This document shows, in pieces, positions 7,654 through 16,393 of a DNA stretch of 64,000 nucleotides. The translations under genes and the position numbers were made by a program. Source of the stretch: Sphingomonas taxi. Lineage in GTDB: Bacteria; Pseudomonadota; Alphaproteobacteria; Sphingomonadales; Sphingomonadaceae. How positions within the stretch are numbered: the stretch's first letter is position 1; each line of letters opens with the position of its first letter. The notes beneath the pieces were generated by a model that saw only the letters and a program-made list of their open reading frames with translations, was not told the DNA's origin and did not search any database. The stretch is from NCBI GenBank assembly GCA_003240625.1, contig QFMX01000005.1:62001-126000 (forward strand), in the 5' to 3' direction.

Positions 7654-8694
7654 TCAGGCGATTGCGGCGGCGTGGAGCGCGATCTGCGCGTCCTCCTGCG
7701 AAGGCAGTATCCGGATGTCGAGCCCGGGCAACCAGGCAAGACCCGCACGGATCGCCTGCCGGGTCGCCGCGTCGTTCTCCCCGATTCCCCCGGTCAGCAC
7801 GAGCATGTCGGCACCGCCGAGCGCCGCGATCATCGCCGCGACCTGTTTGCACACCGACCGCTCGAACATGCGGGTCGCGAGGTCGGTATCGTCGGTCGCA
7901 GCGGCGCGAAGAACCCGCATGTCGCCGGACAGGCCGGATACGCCAGCCATCCCCGATGCGTGATCGACCAGCGTCGCCAACGCGCTCCCGTCCAATCCGG
8001 TCTCACGCAGGAGATACAGCAACACGCCAGGATCGAGATCGCCCGTCCGCGTTGCCATCATCACGCCGCCGGACGGAGTCAGCCCCATGCTGGTGTCGAT
8101 CGAGCCGCCATCGCGCACCGCGGTCACGCTCGCGCCATTGCCGAGATGCGCGATCACCAGCCGCGCCGGCCTGTCGTCGCCGAGTTGCCGGACGATCGAC
8201 TCGCACGACAGCCCGTGGAAGCCATAGCGCCGCACCCCGCCCGCCCGATACGCACGCGGGATCGGCAGCGTGCTCGCGACGTCCGGCATCCCCGCATGGA
8301 ACGCCGTATCGAAGCACGCGATCTGCGGCACGCCCGGATAGCGCGCCCCCGCCGCCCGGATCAGCGCCAGCGACGCCGGTCCATGCAGCGGCGCGAACGC
8401 ACACGCCGCTTCCAGATCCGCCATCACCGCATCGTCGATCCGACAATGCGCGTCGCGATGCGGGCCACCATGGACGATCCGGTGGCCGATCACGGTAGGT
8501 GCCGCCTCCCCCTTCAACGCGGTCTCGATCGTATCGAAAAAGCGCCCGTGATCGTCGCCATCATCGTCGGGCGTTTCGATCGTCCCACCAACCCGCAGGA
8601 TCGGATCGCCATCGACCGCGTACAGCCCGTATTTCAGCGACGACGACCCGCTGTTGAGCGCCAGAACTACCGCGACCCCCTTCACCGCGACCAT
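7654..8694 (-). CDS. ackA: Acetate kinase
   Basis: The protein has 346 residues and belongs to the acetokinase family of the ASKHA fold. It shows the N-terminal LALNSGSSSLKY signature, GHRIVHGG, FDTAFH, the RRYGFHGLS box and the ATP-site motif LVLTGGIGEND. It converts acetyl phosphate and ADP to acetate and ATP. It is shorter than the usual 390-400 residues, but all core motifs are present. It is the last enzyme of the operon 12834 to 7654 and overlaps the phosphoketolase 3' end by 13 bases. That supplies acetyl phosphate directly, so the pair yields ATP without phosphotransacetylase. Confidence 0.93.
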   Translation of the reverse strand: MVAVKGVAVVLALNSGSSSLKYGLYAVDGDPILRVGGTIETPDDDGDDHGRFFDTIETALKGEAAPTVIGHRIVHGGPHRDAHCRIDDAVMADLEAACAFAPLHGPASLALIRAAGARYPGVPQIACFDTAFHAGMPDVASTLPIPRAYRAGGVRRYGFHGLSCESIVRQLGDDRPARLVIAHLGNGASVTAVRDGGSIDTSMGLTPSGGVMMATRTGDLDPGVLLYLLRETGLDGSALATLVDHASGMAGVSGLSGDMRVLRAAATDDTDLATRMFERSVCKQVAAMIAALGGADMLVLTGGIGENDAATRQAIRAGLAWLPGLDIRILPSQEDAQIALHAAAIA

Positions 8695-11090
8695 TGCCAG
8701 TCACGCACCTCCGGCAGATCGTCGCCCTGCTCGGCGATATACAGCTTGTGGCGTTCCATCGTCGTCCAATAGCGCGCCGTCTCGCGCGGCACCCGGTCCT
8801 TGAACCGCGGAATTCGCTCGATCGCATCCAGCGCCAGCCGATACCGGTCGAGATCGTTCAGCACGACCATGTCGAACGGCGTCGTCGTCGTGCCCATCTC
8901 CTTGTAGCCACGGACATGGATATTCGCGTGGTTCGCCCGCCGATAGGTCAGCTTGTGGATCATCGCCGGATAGCCGTGAAACGCGAAGATCACCGGCGTG
9001 TCGCGCGTGAACAGCGCGTCGAACTCGCGCTCGTCCAACCCGTGCGAATGCTCGGAGCGCGGCTGCAACACCATCAGGTCGACCACGTTCACCACCCGGA
9101 TACGGATGTCGGGCAGATACTCGCGCAACAACGTCACCGCCGCCAGCGTCTCCAGCGTCGGCACGTCCCCCGCGCACGCCATCACCACGTCGGGCTCGGC
9201 GTCGTTGCCCGCCCAGTCCCAGATCCCCGCGCCCGCGGTGCAATGCCGTACCGCCGCGTCGATCCCCAGCCATTGCCACTCGGGCTGCTTTCCCGCGACG
9301 ATCACGTTCACATAGCCCCGGCTGCGCAGGCAATGATCGCTGACCGACAATAAACAGTTCGCGTCCGGCGGCAGGTAGATCCGCGTCACGTCCGCAGTCT
9401 TGTTCGCGACGTGATCGATGAACCCCGGATCCTGATGCGACAGCCCGTTATGATCCTGCCGCCAGACATGCGACGTCAGCAGGTAATTCAGCGATGCGAT
9501 CGGCCGCCGCCACGGGATCGTCCTGGTCGTCTTCAGCCACTTGGCATGCTGGTTGACCATCGAATCCACGATGTGGACGAACGCCTCGTAGCACGAGAAC
9601 AGTCCGTGCCGCCCGGTCAGCAGATACCCCTCCAGCCAGCCCTGGCAGAGATGCTCGCTCAGCACCTCCATCACCCGGCCGTCGGTACTCAAATGCTCGT
9701 CGACCGCCTCGATCTCCGCCATCCAGACCTTGCCCGACACGTCGTACACGTCCGCTAGCCGGTTCGACGCGGTCTCGTCCGGCCCGAACAGGCGGAAGTT
9801 CACGCTCGCGAGGTTGAGCTTCATCACGTCGCGCAGATAGCGGCCGAGCACCCGTGTCGCCTCGGCCTTGACCCTGCCCGGCACGTCCACCGGCACCGCA
9901 AAGCTGCGGAAGTCGGGCAACGACAAAGGCACCATCAACTCGCCGCCATTGGCATGCGGGTTCGCGCCCATCCGCCGATGCCCGGTCGGCGCGAGCGAGG
10001 CATACTCCTCCAGAAACTTGCCGTTCGCATCGAACAGCTCCTCGGGCCGATAGCTCCGCATCCAAGCCTCGAGCTGGCGCAGATGCTCGGGATCCTTGAA
10101 ATCCGCGATCGGCACCTGATGCGCGCGCCACGTGCCCTCGACCGGCTTGCCGTCGACGAACTTCGGGCCGGTCCAGCCCTTCGGCGTGCGGAACACGATC
10201 ATCGGCCAGCGCGGGCGCTCGGGCGTCACGCCCTCGGCCCGCGCCGCCGCCTGGATCGCCTGGATCTTCGCCAGTGCCTTGTCGAGCGCGGCCGCGAGCT
10301 GCTGGTGGACCGCCGCCGGGTCGCTGCCGCCGACATAATAGGGCTCATGCCCATAGCCACGCAGCAACGCGTCGAGCTCATGCCCATCGATCCGCGCGAG
10401 GATGGTCGGATTGGCGATCTTGAACCCGTTGAGGTGCAGGATCGGCAGCACCGCACCGTCGCGCGCGGGATTGAGGAACTTGTTCGAATGCCAGCTCGCC
10501 GCCAGCGCGCCGGTCTCGGCCTCGCCGTCGCCGACCACGCAGGCGACGATCAGGTCCGGATTGTCGAACGCAGCGCCGTAAGCATGCGCGAGCGAGTACC
10601 CCAGCTCGCCGCCCTCGTGGATCGATCCCGGCGTCTCGGGCGCGACATGGCTCGGGATCCCGCCCGGCCACGAGAACTGCCGGAACAGCCGGTGCATGCC
10701 GCTCCGGCTCCGCTCGATCGCCGGATAGCGCTCGGTGTACGAGCCCTCCAGATAGGTATTCGCGACCAGCCCCGGCCCGCCATGTCCCGGCCCGATGATG
10801 TTGATCATGTCGAGGTCGTGCTCGACGATCAGCCGGTTGAGATGGACGTACAGGAAGTTCAGTCCCGGCGTCGTCCCCCAATGGCCGAGCAACCGCGGCT
10901 TCACGTCGGCGATCGTCAGCGGCCGATCGAGCAACGCGTTGTCGCGCAGATAAATCTGCCCGACCGAGAGATAATTGGCCGCCCGCCAATACGCATCCAT
11001 CCGCCGCAGCATGTCCGGGGACAGCGGATGCGTCTTGGGGTGCGTCGTGTTCGGCAACAAGGCCGACGACCGTGTCGCGATATCGTTCAT
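8682..11090 (-). CDS. xfp: Xylulose-5-phosphate/fructose-6-phosphate phosphoketolase
   Basis: The protein has 802 residues, the normal length for XFP. N-terminal TPP-binding features include GHGGPGLVANTY, a PGSIHEGGELGYSL loop and VVGDGEAETGALA, with HLNGFKIANPT in between. The C-terminal half holds HQDPGFIDH and the phosphoketolase C domain with HGYPAMIHKLTYRR. It splits xylulose-5-P or fructose-6-P with phosphate into acetyl phosphate plus glyceraldehyde-3-P or erythrose-4-P. The start codon overlaps the alcohol dehydrogenase stop (ATGA). Placed between alcohol dehydrogenase and acetate kinase, it forms a fermentative shunt giving ATP when respiration slows. Regulation by the FixJ-type site at 12950-12963 is inferred. 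Confidence 0.95.
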   Translation of the reverse strand: MNDIATRSSALLPNTTHPKTHPLSPDMLRRMDAYWRAANYLSVGQIYLRDNALLDRPLTIADVKPRLLGHWGTTPGLNFLYVHLNRLIVEHDLDMINIIGPGHGGPGLVANTYLEGSYTERYPAIERSRSGMHRLFRQFSWPGGIPSHVAPETPGSIHEGGELGYSLAHAYGAAFDNPDLIVACVVGDGEAETGALAASWHSNKFLNPARDGAVLPILHLNGFKIANPTILARIDGHELDALLRGYGHEPYYVGGSDPAAVHQQLAAALDKALAKIQAIQAAARAEGVTPERPRWPMIVFRTPKGWTGPKFVDGKPVEGTWRAHQVPIADFKDPEHLRQLEAWMRSYRPEELFDANGKFLEEYASLAPTGHRRMGANPHANGGELMVPLSLPDFRSFAVPVDVPGRVKAEATRVLGRYLRDVMKLNLASVNFRLFGPDETASNRLADVYDVSGKVWMAEIEAVDEHLSTDGRVMEVLSEHLCQGWLEGYLLTGRHGLFSCYEAFVHIVDSMVNQHAKWLKTTRTIPWRRPIASLNYLLTSHVWRQDHNGLSHQDPGFIDHVANKTADVTRIYLPPDANCLLSVSDHCLRSRGYVNVIVAGKQPEWQWLGIDAAVRHCTAGAGIWDWAGNDAEPDVVMACAGDVPTLETLAAVTLLREYLPDIRIRVVNVVDLMVLQPRSEHSHGLDEREFDALFTRDTPVIFAFHGYPAMIHKLTYRRANHANIHVRGYKEMGTTTTPFDMVVLNDLDRYRLALDAIERIPRFKDRVPRETARYWTTMERHKLYIAEQGDDLPEVRDWQWSR

Positions 11091-12124
11091 GACTGGCTTC
11101 CGAAATCGAGGACGACGCGCGAGGCGACCTGGCCGTGTTCGAGGCGGTCGAAGATGGCGTTGATCGCCGACAACGGCTGCAATTCGATATCCGCCTTAAC
11201 CTTGCCGTCGGCGGCAAAGGCGAGCGCCTCGGCCATGTCCTTGCGCGTGCCGACGAACGATCCCCGCACGGTGATGCAGTTCGCGACCACGTCGAACAGC
11301 GGCAGTGGGAAGTCGCCCGGTGGCAGGCCGACCAGCACGCACGTCCCGCGCCGGCGGGTCATCGCCACGCCCTGGTTGAACGCAACCAGCGACGGCGCCG
11401 TGATCAGGACGCCGTGCGCGCCGCCGCCCGTGCCGTGCTTGAGCGCGGCGATCGCATCCTTCTCGCGGGCGTCGATCAGCAGGTCCGCGCCCAAGGATTC
11501 CGCATGCGCGAGCTTTCCTGCGTCGACGTCGACCGCGGCGACGCGCAACCCCATCGCCTTGGCATATTGCACCGCCAGATGCCCCAGACCGCCGACACCC
11601 GAGATCGCGATCCACTCGCCCGGTCGTGCGCCCGTTTCCTTGATGCCCTTGTAGGTCGTGATGCCCGCGCAGATGATCGGCGCCGCCTCGACCGCGGACA
11701 ATCCGGCGGGAATGTGCGCAACATAGTTCGGATCGGCCAGGATATACTCCGCGAACCCGCCATTGCGCGTGTAGCCGCCGAACTGCGCCTCGGCGCACAC
11801 CGTCTCCCACGCGGACAGGCAATATTCGCAGTGTCCGCACGCGGAATAGAGCCACGGCACGCCGACCCGGTCGCCGAGCTTGACGATCGTCACGCCTGCG
11901 CCGACCTCGACGACGATGCCGATCCCCTCATGGCCGGGAATGAACGGCGGCACCGGCTTGACCGGCCAGTCGCCACGCGCCGCGTGCAGGTCGGTGTGGC
12001 AGACGCCGCACGCTTCGGTCTTGACGACGATCTGCCCCGGCCCGGCGCTCGGCACCGGCCATTCGCGCAGGGTCAGGGGTTTGCCGAATGTCTCGACGAC
12101 GGCGGCTTGCATCATACGGGTCAT
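11087..12124 (-). CDS. adhP: Zinc-dependent alcohol dehydrogenase (AdhP-like)
   Basis: The protein has 345 residues in the MDR superfamily. The catalytic zinc ligands are in CGVCHTDLHAARGDW and GHEGIG. The structural zinc site is CGHCEYC plus a later Cys (ETVC). The Rossmann motif is GVGGLGHLAVQYAKAMG. It fits the propanol-preferring, NAD-dependent group that reduces acetaldehyde or oxidises ethanol. The start at 12124 has TAGGA ahead of it; an internal ATG at 12115 is less likely. It is second in the four-gene fermentation operon and could re-oxidise NADH. Substrate direction is not visible in the sequence. Confidence 0.9.
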   Translation of the reverse strand: MTRMMQAAVVETFGKPLTLREWPVPSAGPGQIVVKTEACGVCHTDLHAARGDWPVKPVPPFIPGHEGIGIVVEVGAGVTIVKLGDRVGVPWLYSACGHCEYCLSAWETVCAEAQFGGYTRNGGFAEYILADPNYVAHIPAGLSAVEAAPIICAGITTYKGIKETGARPGEWIAISGVGGLGHLAVQYAKAMGLRVAAVDVDAGKLAHAESLGADLLIDAREKDAIAALKHGTGGGAHGVLITAPSLVAFNQGVAMTRRRGTCVLVGLPPGDFPLPLFDVVANCITVRGSFVGTRKDMAEALAFAADGKVKADIELQPLSAINAIFDRLEHGQVASRVVLDFGSQS

Positions 12125-12150
12125 GAAACGTCCTAAAAGATGCGGGAAGA

Positions 12151-12834
12151 TCAACGCGCCATCCGGGTGACGAGCGCGGGGTCGGCGAGCAACGCCTCGT
12201 CCCCGAACGCGATCTGCGCGCAGGTCCGCTGCGCCTGCGCGGCGACATCGCGCAGATACTGGTCGGCGAACCGCGCACTGAGCCCCGGCACGATATGCGC
12301 GAACCGGCGATGCTCCTGCGATCGCATCCCGAACGCGTGCACCAGATACTGGTCGAACACGCTGTTCAGCCCCTGCCCCTGCCCCTGTTCGTCGAGCCAG
12401 ATCTTGCTTGCGGCCGAGGTCGAGAAACTGAGCAGCCGCTTGCCGCCGAGCAGGTTGGTACGCGCCCGCCCCTGCAGCGCCTCGGGCTGGACGCCAGCCC
12501 CGAACACGCGTTCGACATAGCCCTTGAGCATCGCCGGCGGGGTCCCGAACCAGATCGGATAGATCAGCACGAACACGTCGCACCCGGCGATATGCTCGAT
12601 CTCGTCGAGCACGTCCTGGCCGTAGGTCGCCGCGACATTGGTCGGCCGCTCCGCCGCCTTCAGCACCGGGTCGAACCCGATCGCATACAGGTCGCGCAAC
12701 ACGACCGTCTGCCCGGCCGCACGGACCGCCGCGCAATAGGCGTCGGCGATCGCATGGTTGAAGCTGGCCGGACCGGGATGGCAGAGGATCACGGCGTGCC
12801 GCCCCGTTCCTGTCTCTTGCGTGTCGCCCATCAT
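12151..12834 (-). CDS. Flavodoxin-fold NAD(P)H:quinone oxidoreductase
   Basis: The protein has 227 residues with the Flavodoxin_2 fold. It shows an N-terminal CHPGPASFNHAIADAY phosphate/FMN site, the FVLIYPIWFGTPPAMLKGYVERV motif split across the active-site loop, and the GKRLLSFSTSA strand. Enzymes of this MdaB/WrbA/KefF-like group pass two electrons from NAD(P)H to quinones. It is the first gene of the operon that continues into adh, phosphoketolase and acetate kinase. The start is one of two adjacent ATGs (12834 or 12831) after GGAGGACGAGG. A FixJ-type site lies about 115 bases upstream. It may dispose of reducing equivalents when the terminal oxidase is limited. Confidence 0.85.
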   Translation of the reverse strand: MMGDTQETGTGRHAVILCHPGPASFNHAIADAYCAAVRAAGQTVVLRDLYAIGFDPVLKAAERPTNVAATYGQDVLDEIEHIAGCDVFVLIYPIWFGTPPAMLKGYVERVFGAGVQPEALQGRARTNLLGGKRLLSFSTSAASKIWLDEQGQGQGLNSVFDQYLVHAFGMRSQEHRRFAHIVPGLSARFADQYLRDVAAQAQRTCAQIAFGDEALLADPALVTRMAR

Positions 12835-12949
12835 CGCCTCGTCCTCCGTCGCAAGCTCACCGGCATCGGCATCGCGGCGCCATCGACCGCGACGTCATCC
12901 GATGACCTCGAAACGGTCTACGCCATGCCGGGCGGGTGCTTGATCCCTC

Positions 12950-12963
12950 GGAAACTACGCAGT
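12950..12963 (-). promoter_or_regulatory. FixJ-type site upstream of the fermentation operon
   Basis: The minus strand reads ACTGCGTAGTTTCC, with the same 12-base core as the copy at 1751-1764. It lies 116-129 bases before the quinone oxidoreductase start. The region 12835-13072 is the divergent promoter for this operon and the GGDEF-EAL gene, with an AT-richer patch at 12977-13010. Confidence 0.58.
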
Positions 12964-13072
12964 CGGTCCGGCGCGCTAAGTTTTTCGGCTAAAAAGATAA
13001 AATCGGCGCGTTCGTCTCGTTTGGGGCAACCGCAGCGCGAGTATTAACGTTTCTTTCACCTCGCTACCCGCC

Positions 13073-15046
13073 ATGTACGGATCGATGACCGGTCTTATTT
13101 CCCGCCTGCGACAGTTGCGACAGTCCGACCAGGCGATCGCCGCGCATGTCCGGCATACCCTTGTGGAATCGCTCTACGCATCGCCCCAGTCGCTGGTGAT
13201 CGGGGCGCTGACCAGCGGCGCGATCACGGCGATCGTGGCGCTGGTCGGCGGAAGCCGGTCGATGGTCGTCTGTGCCGTCGCGATCGTCATCGTCGCCGGC
13301 ATCAGGATCGTCGACGCGCTGCGCCTGCGCCGCTCTGGCTCGACCCGAAGCACGCTGGCCGGGCGCTGGGCCAACCGTCAGGAATTTCTCTATCGCACCG
13401 GCGCGCTTTGTTACTCGGCGCTGCTCGGCACGTTCGGCTTGCTTACGCTGGTGCATACGACCGACGGCGTGCTGCAGTTGCTCGCGGTGACGACGGCGGT
13501 GGGATATGCGGCGGGTATCGCCGGTCGCAACGCGGGTCGACCGTGGATCGCGCTGTCGCAATTGTGTTTCGCGTCGGTCCCGCTGGCGCTGGGACTGTTC
13601 GCCTCGGTCGAGCCGCTCAAGATCGTGCTCGGCGTGGTCATCCTGCTGTTCGTGGTGGCGATGATGGATATCACGTTGCAGACCTATGGCGTGATTCTGC
13701 GGGCGACGATCGCATCGCGGGAAAAGACCGCGCTGGCGGAGCACCATGCTGCCGTCGCCCGTCGCGACGACCTGACCGGGGTCGCCAATCGCACCGCCTT
13801 TCGGGAGCGGTTCGAGGCGCAGCTGAAGGCCGTGGTCGGCCGGGATCACAGCCTTGCGATCCACTGGATCGACCTCGACCGGTTCAAGGAAATCAACGAC
13901 TCGTTCGGGCATCTTGCCGGCAATGCGGTCCTGGCGGGGATTGCCCGCCGCCTCGACGATGCGTTCGGCCGAAGCGGGATCGTCGCGCGATTGGGCGGCG
14001 ACGAATTTGCCGTCGTTTGCGCGATCGCCCGGCAGGACGATGCGATCGACATCGGGCGGAAGATCATCGCGCTGGTCGAGCGCCCGGTCCGGCATGACGG
14101 TCGCATGCTGCGGGTCGGCGCGTCGCTCGGGATCGCGATCGCCCCCATGGACGGCACCAATGCCGATACGCTGCTGAAAAACGCCGATCTCGCGCTGTAC
14201 CGTGCCAAGGACAGCGGGCGCGGGCAGATGTGTTTTTACGAGCCTTTGATGGATGAGAAGATCGAACGCGGCCGCGATCTCGCGGCGGAAATGCAGGGCG
14301 CGCTGGAACGCGGCGAATTCCACCTGATGTTCCAGCCGATCTTCGACCTTGCCGGCGAGCGCGTGCTTTCGTGCGAGACGCTGTTGCGATGGACCAACCG
14401 TCGGTTAGGCTCGGTCTCGCCCGCCGAATTCATTCCGATCGCCGAGGATAACGGCCTGATCGTCGGGATCGGCGGCTGGGTGATCCGGGAGGCGTGCCGA
14501 ATCGCCAGCGAATGGCCGGCGGACGTGAAGATCGCGGTCAATCTCTCGCCGATCCAGCTACGTTCCACCAATTTGCCGATGGTGATCATGAGTGCGTTGG
14601 CGAGCAGTGGGTTCGCGGCGGACCGGCTCGAACTCGAGGTGACCGAGTCGGTGCTGCTCGACGATATCGAGGCGTCGCTCGCGGCGCTCGACGCGATCAA
14701 CCGGCTCCATGTCCGGACCACGCTCGACGATTTCGGCACCGGCTATTCGTCGCTGAGCTATCTTACCAAATTCCCGTTCCAGACGCTGAAGATCGATCGA
14801 TCGTTCATCACCGACCTCGAACAGAGTCCCGCGTCGGTCGCGATCGTCCAGACAGTCATCGATCTCGCCGCAAAGCTCGGCATGCGAACGGTCGCCGAGG
14901 GCGTCGAGACGCAGGCGCAACTGGATCAACTGCGTCGGACCCGGTGCGATGCGGTACAGGGCTTCCTGCTTGCGCATCCCATGCCGGCAAGCATGGTGGC
15001 GTCGATGCTTGCCGACGGTGGGATCAAGGCGCAGCAGCGGTCCTGA
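13073..15046 (+). CDS. Membrane GGDEF-EAL c-di-GMP enzyme
   Basis: The protein has 657 residues. About six transmembrane helices fill residues 37-205 and do not match a MASE family I can name. A GGDEF domain follows (about 230-385) with an intact GGDEF at 308-312. The EAL domain runs from about 405 to 655. Its signature is ETLLRW at 435-440 instead of EALLRW, while NLSPIQLR, EVTES, DDFGTGYSSL, LKIDRSF and VAEGVET are all kept, so phosphodiesterase activity is still likely. It makes and/or degrades c-di-GMP at the inner membrane. Its stop codon abuts the stop of the convergent RpfF-like gene. ATG 13073 or 13085 may be the start. Confidence 0.9.
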   Translation: MYGSMTGLISRLRQLRQSDQAIAAHVRHTLVESLYASPQSLVIGALTSGAITAIVALVGGSRSMVVCAVAIVIVAGIRIVDALRLRRSGSTRSTLAGRWANRQEFLYRTGALCYSALLGTFGLLTLVHTTDGVLQLLAVTTAVGYAAGIAGRNAGRPWIALSQLCFASVPLALGLFASVEPLKIVLGVVILLFVVAMMDITLQTYGVILRATIASREKTALAEHHAAVARRDDLTGVANRTAFRERFEAQLKAVVGRDHSLAIHWIDLDRFKEINDSFGHLAGNAVLAGIARRLDDAFGRSGIVARLGGDEFAVVCAIARQDDAIDIGRKIIALVERPVRHDGRMLRVGASLGIAIAPMDGTNADTLLKNADLALYRAKDSGRGQMCFYEPLMDEKIERGRDLAAEMQGALERGEFHLMFQPIFDLAGERVLSCETLLRWTNRRLGSVSPAEFIPIAEDNGLIVGIGGWVIREACRIASEWPADVKIAVNLSPIQLRSTNLPMVIMSALASSGFAADRLELEVTESVLLDDIEASLAALDAINRLHVRTTLDDFGTGYSSLSYLTKFPFQTLKIDRSFITDLEQSPASVAIVQTVIDLAAKLGMRTVAEGVETQAQLDQLRRTRCDAVQGFLLAHPMPASMVASMLADGGIKAQQRS

Positions 15047-15056
15047 TCAGCAGGAC
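15040..15056. terminator. Small hairpin over two abutting stop codons
   Basis: GTCCTG and CAGGAC form a six-pair stem with loop ATCAG. The hairpin contains the stop codons of both convergent genes (TGA at 15044-15046 and TCA at 15047-15049). It may act as a weak bidirectional terminator. Confidence 0.35.
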
Positions 15057-15982
15057 GCCACCTGCGCCTTTTCGAGCAGTCTGGTCTGGGCCCCCACGAG
15101 GCGTCGCATGAGTTTCAGGTCCGCGTCGCTGAGCCTGAGGGCTGCATCCGCCCAAAGATCGACGACGGCCTCGAGCTCGCCGAGCGCCAGCGGATTGACC
15201 GATCGCGAAGCCTCGTAGATCGCGCAATGACCGCTATGGCGTCGACGGTTCTGCCGAATATAGCTCTCCACTTCCGCGCGCCCCCTGCCCGGATCGGCCA
15301 GGGCGTGAACGATACCGAGGTCGTAGAGTTCTTCGGCGCTGTAGCTTCGTCCGCTGAGGATCATCTGCTCGGCTCGCGCCGCCCCGAGCCTGCGAGACAG
15401 GAAGCAGTGCGCCCCCATCCCCGGGAAGAGCCCGAAATTCGTCTCCGGAAGCCCAAAGTTCGTCCCGCGTTCGGCGATGACGACGTTGAACGACAGCAGC
15501 GCCTCGAAGCCACCACCCAGCGCATCGCCCTCGACAAGGCCGATCGTGATGATAGGTCGATCGAGGCTCAACATGTTGCGATGCAGTATGCGGACGCAGG
15601 CGCGTCCGTAAGCGACCAGCGCTTCGCGATCACCGTTGCGGATGTGGTCGGAGAACAGATCCAGATCGCCGCCCAGCGAGAACACGCCGGGAAAGCGCGA
15701 TCCGAGAACGACGTAGCGGATCGGCATGTCGCCCGACGAACACGCCTGGGCTATATCGGCCTGCCAATGTCCGAATTCGGCGAGCAGGCCCGGATTGAAA
15801 CTCGGCCTGACCCGTTGCCGCATATAGGTCCACAGCGTGTCCAGCTCTGGGTCGAACTGGGTTTCCAGATCCGCGAAGGCGAACGGCCGCCGGGGTTGCG
15901 GGGGCGGCGAAATCTCGACCGATCGTTGATGACGCGGCTTGGTGCGATCGACGGGCTGGATAGCAGGATATTCGAGAGTCAT
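15047..15982 (-). CDS. rpfF: RpfF-like DSF synthase (crotonase fold)
   Basis: The protein has 311 residues of the enoyl-CoA hydratase superfamily. It follows the Xanthomonas RpfF pattern rather than a beta-oxidation hydratase. It has VFSLGGDLDLF, a long helix with IRNGDREALVAYGRACVR, and EGDALGGGFEALLS followed by FGLPETNFGLFPGMGAH. The two catalytic glutamates of RpfF correspond to Glu160 and Glu180 here. The expected reaction is dehydration and thioester cleavage of 3-hydroxyacyl-ACP to a cis-2-unsaturated fatty acid signal. The start at 15982 was chosen for AAGGAC at -10. The N-terminal 35 residues are extra and proline-rich. No rpfC/rpfG pair is nearby; the neighbour is a GGDEF-EAL protein. 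Confidence 0.82.
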   Translation of the reverse strand: MTLEYPAIQPVDRTKPRHQRSVEISPPPQPRRPFAFADLETQFDPELDTLWTYMRQRVRPSFNPGLLAEFGHWQADIAQACSSGDMPIRYVVLGSRFPGVFSLGGDLDLFSDHIRNGDREALVAYGRACVRILHRNMLSLDRPIITIGLVEGDALGGGFEALLSFNVVIAERGTNFGLPETNFGLFPGMGAHCFLSRRLGAARAEQMILSGRSYSAEELYDLGIVHALADPGRGRAEVESYIRQNRRRHSGHCAIYEASRSVNPLALGELEAVVDLWADAALRLSDADLKLMRRLVGAQTRLLEKAQVASC

Positions 15983-16393
15983 GGCGACGTCCTTGTTCAC
16001 CCGCAGCCTTTTGCTGCGAGCGACATAGGTCGCATTTTCTGGCGAAAGCGCCCGCGAGAAACGCGTTCCGCAACCGCTAAACGCATATGCTCGAGGACGA
16101 CGTCGCATCTTGCGATGCCGGACTGAAATGCATTGCCGGAATCGCTCGGAGACTATCCCCCCGAATCAGCCGCTCTGGTCGGAGACGTTTCGAAACGCAC
16201 CAAACCCGCGTCGCCGGTCAGCGATCGCGGGCTTGAGATTAAATTTGCGCTACGTCCTAGTCCTTCTTCAGGGTCGAGACGTTGCGACTGTCTGCCTTAG
16301 TTAGCCGACCGCCAACCTGACCCTAAGTAAAGGAGTTGGCCGCGCTAGTGAGTGCGGGAGGCAGCACGAGCGTCGCGCCGCCCCCCCGTCCGC
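15983..16393. other. 411-base gap without a gene
   Basis: No convincing coding sequence is seen. The right half (16235-16340) is noticeably AT-richer than its surroundings. It contains ATTAAATTTGCG followed by a short pyrimidine-rich string GTCCTAGTCCTTCTTC. The left edge holds the rpfF ribosome-binding site. The rpfF promoter should lie in the left part. The AT-rich part could hold a promoter or a small RNA, but nothing identifies one. Confidence 0.4.
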
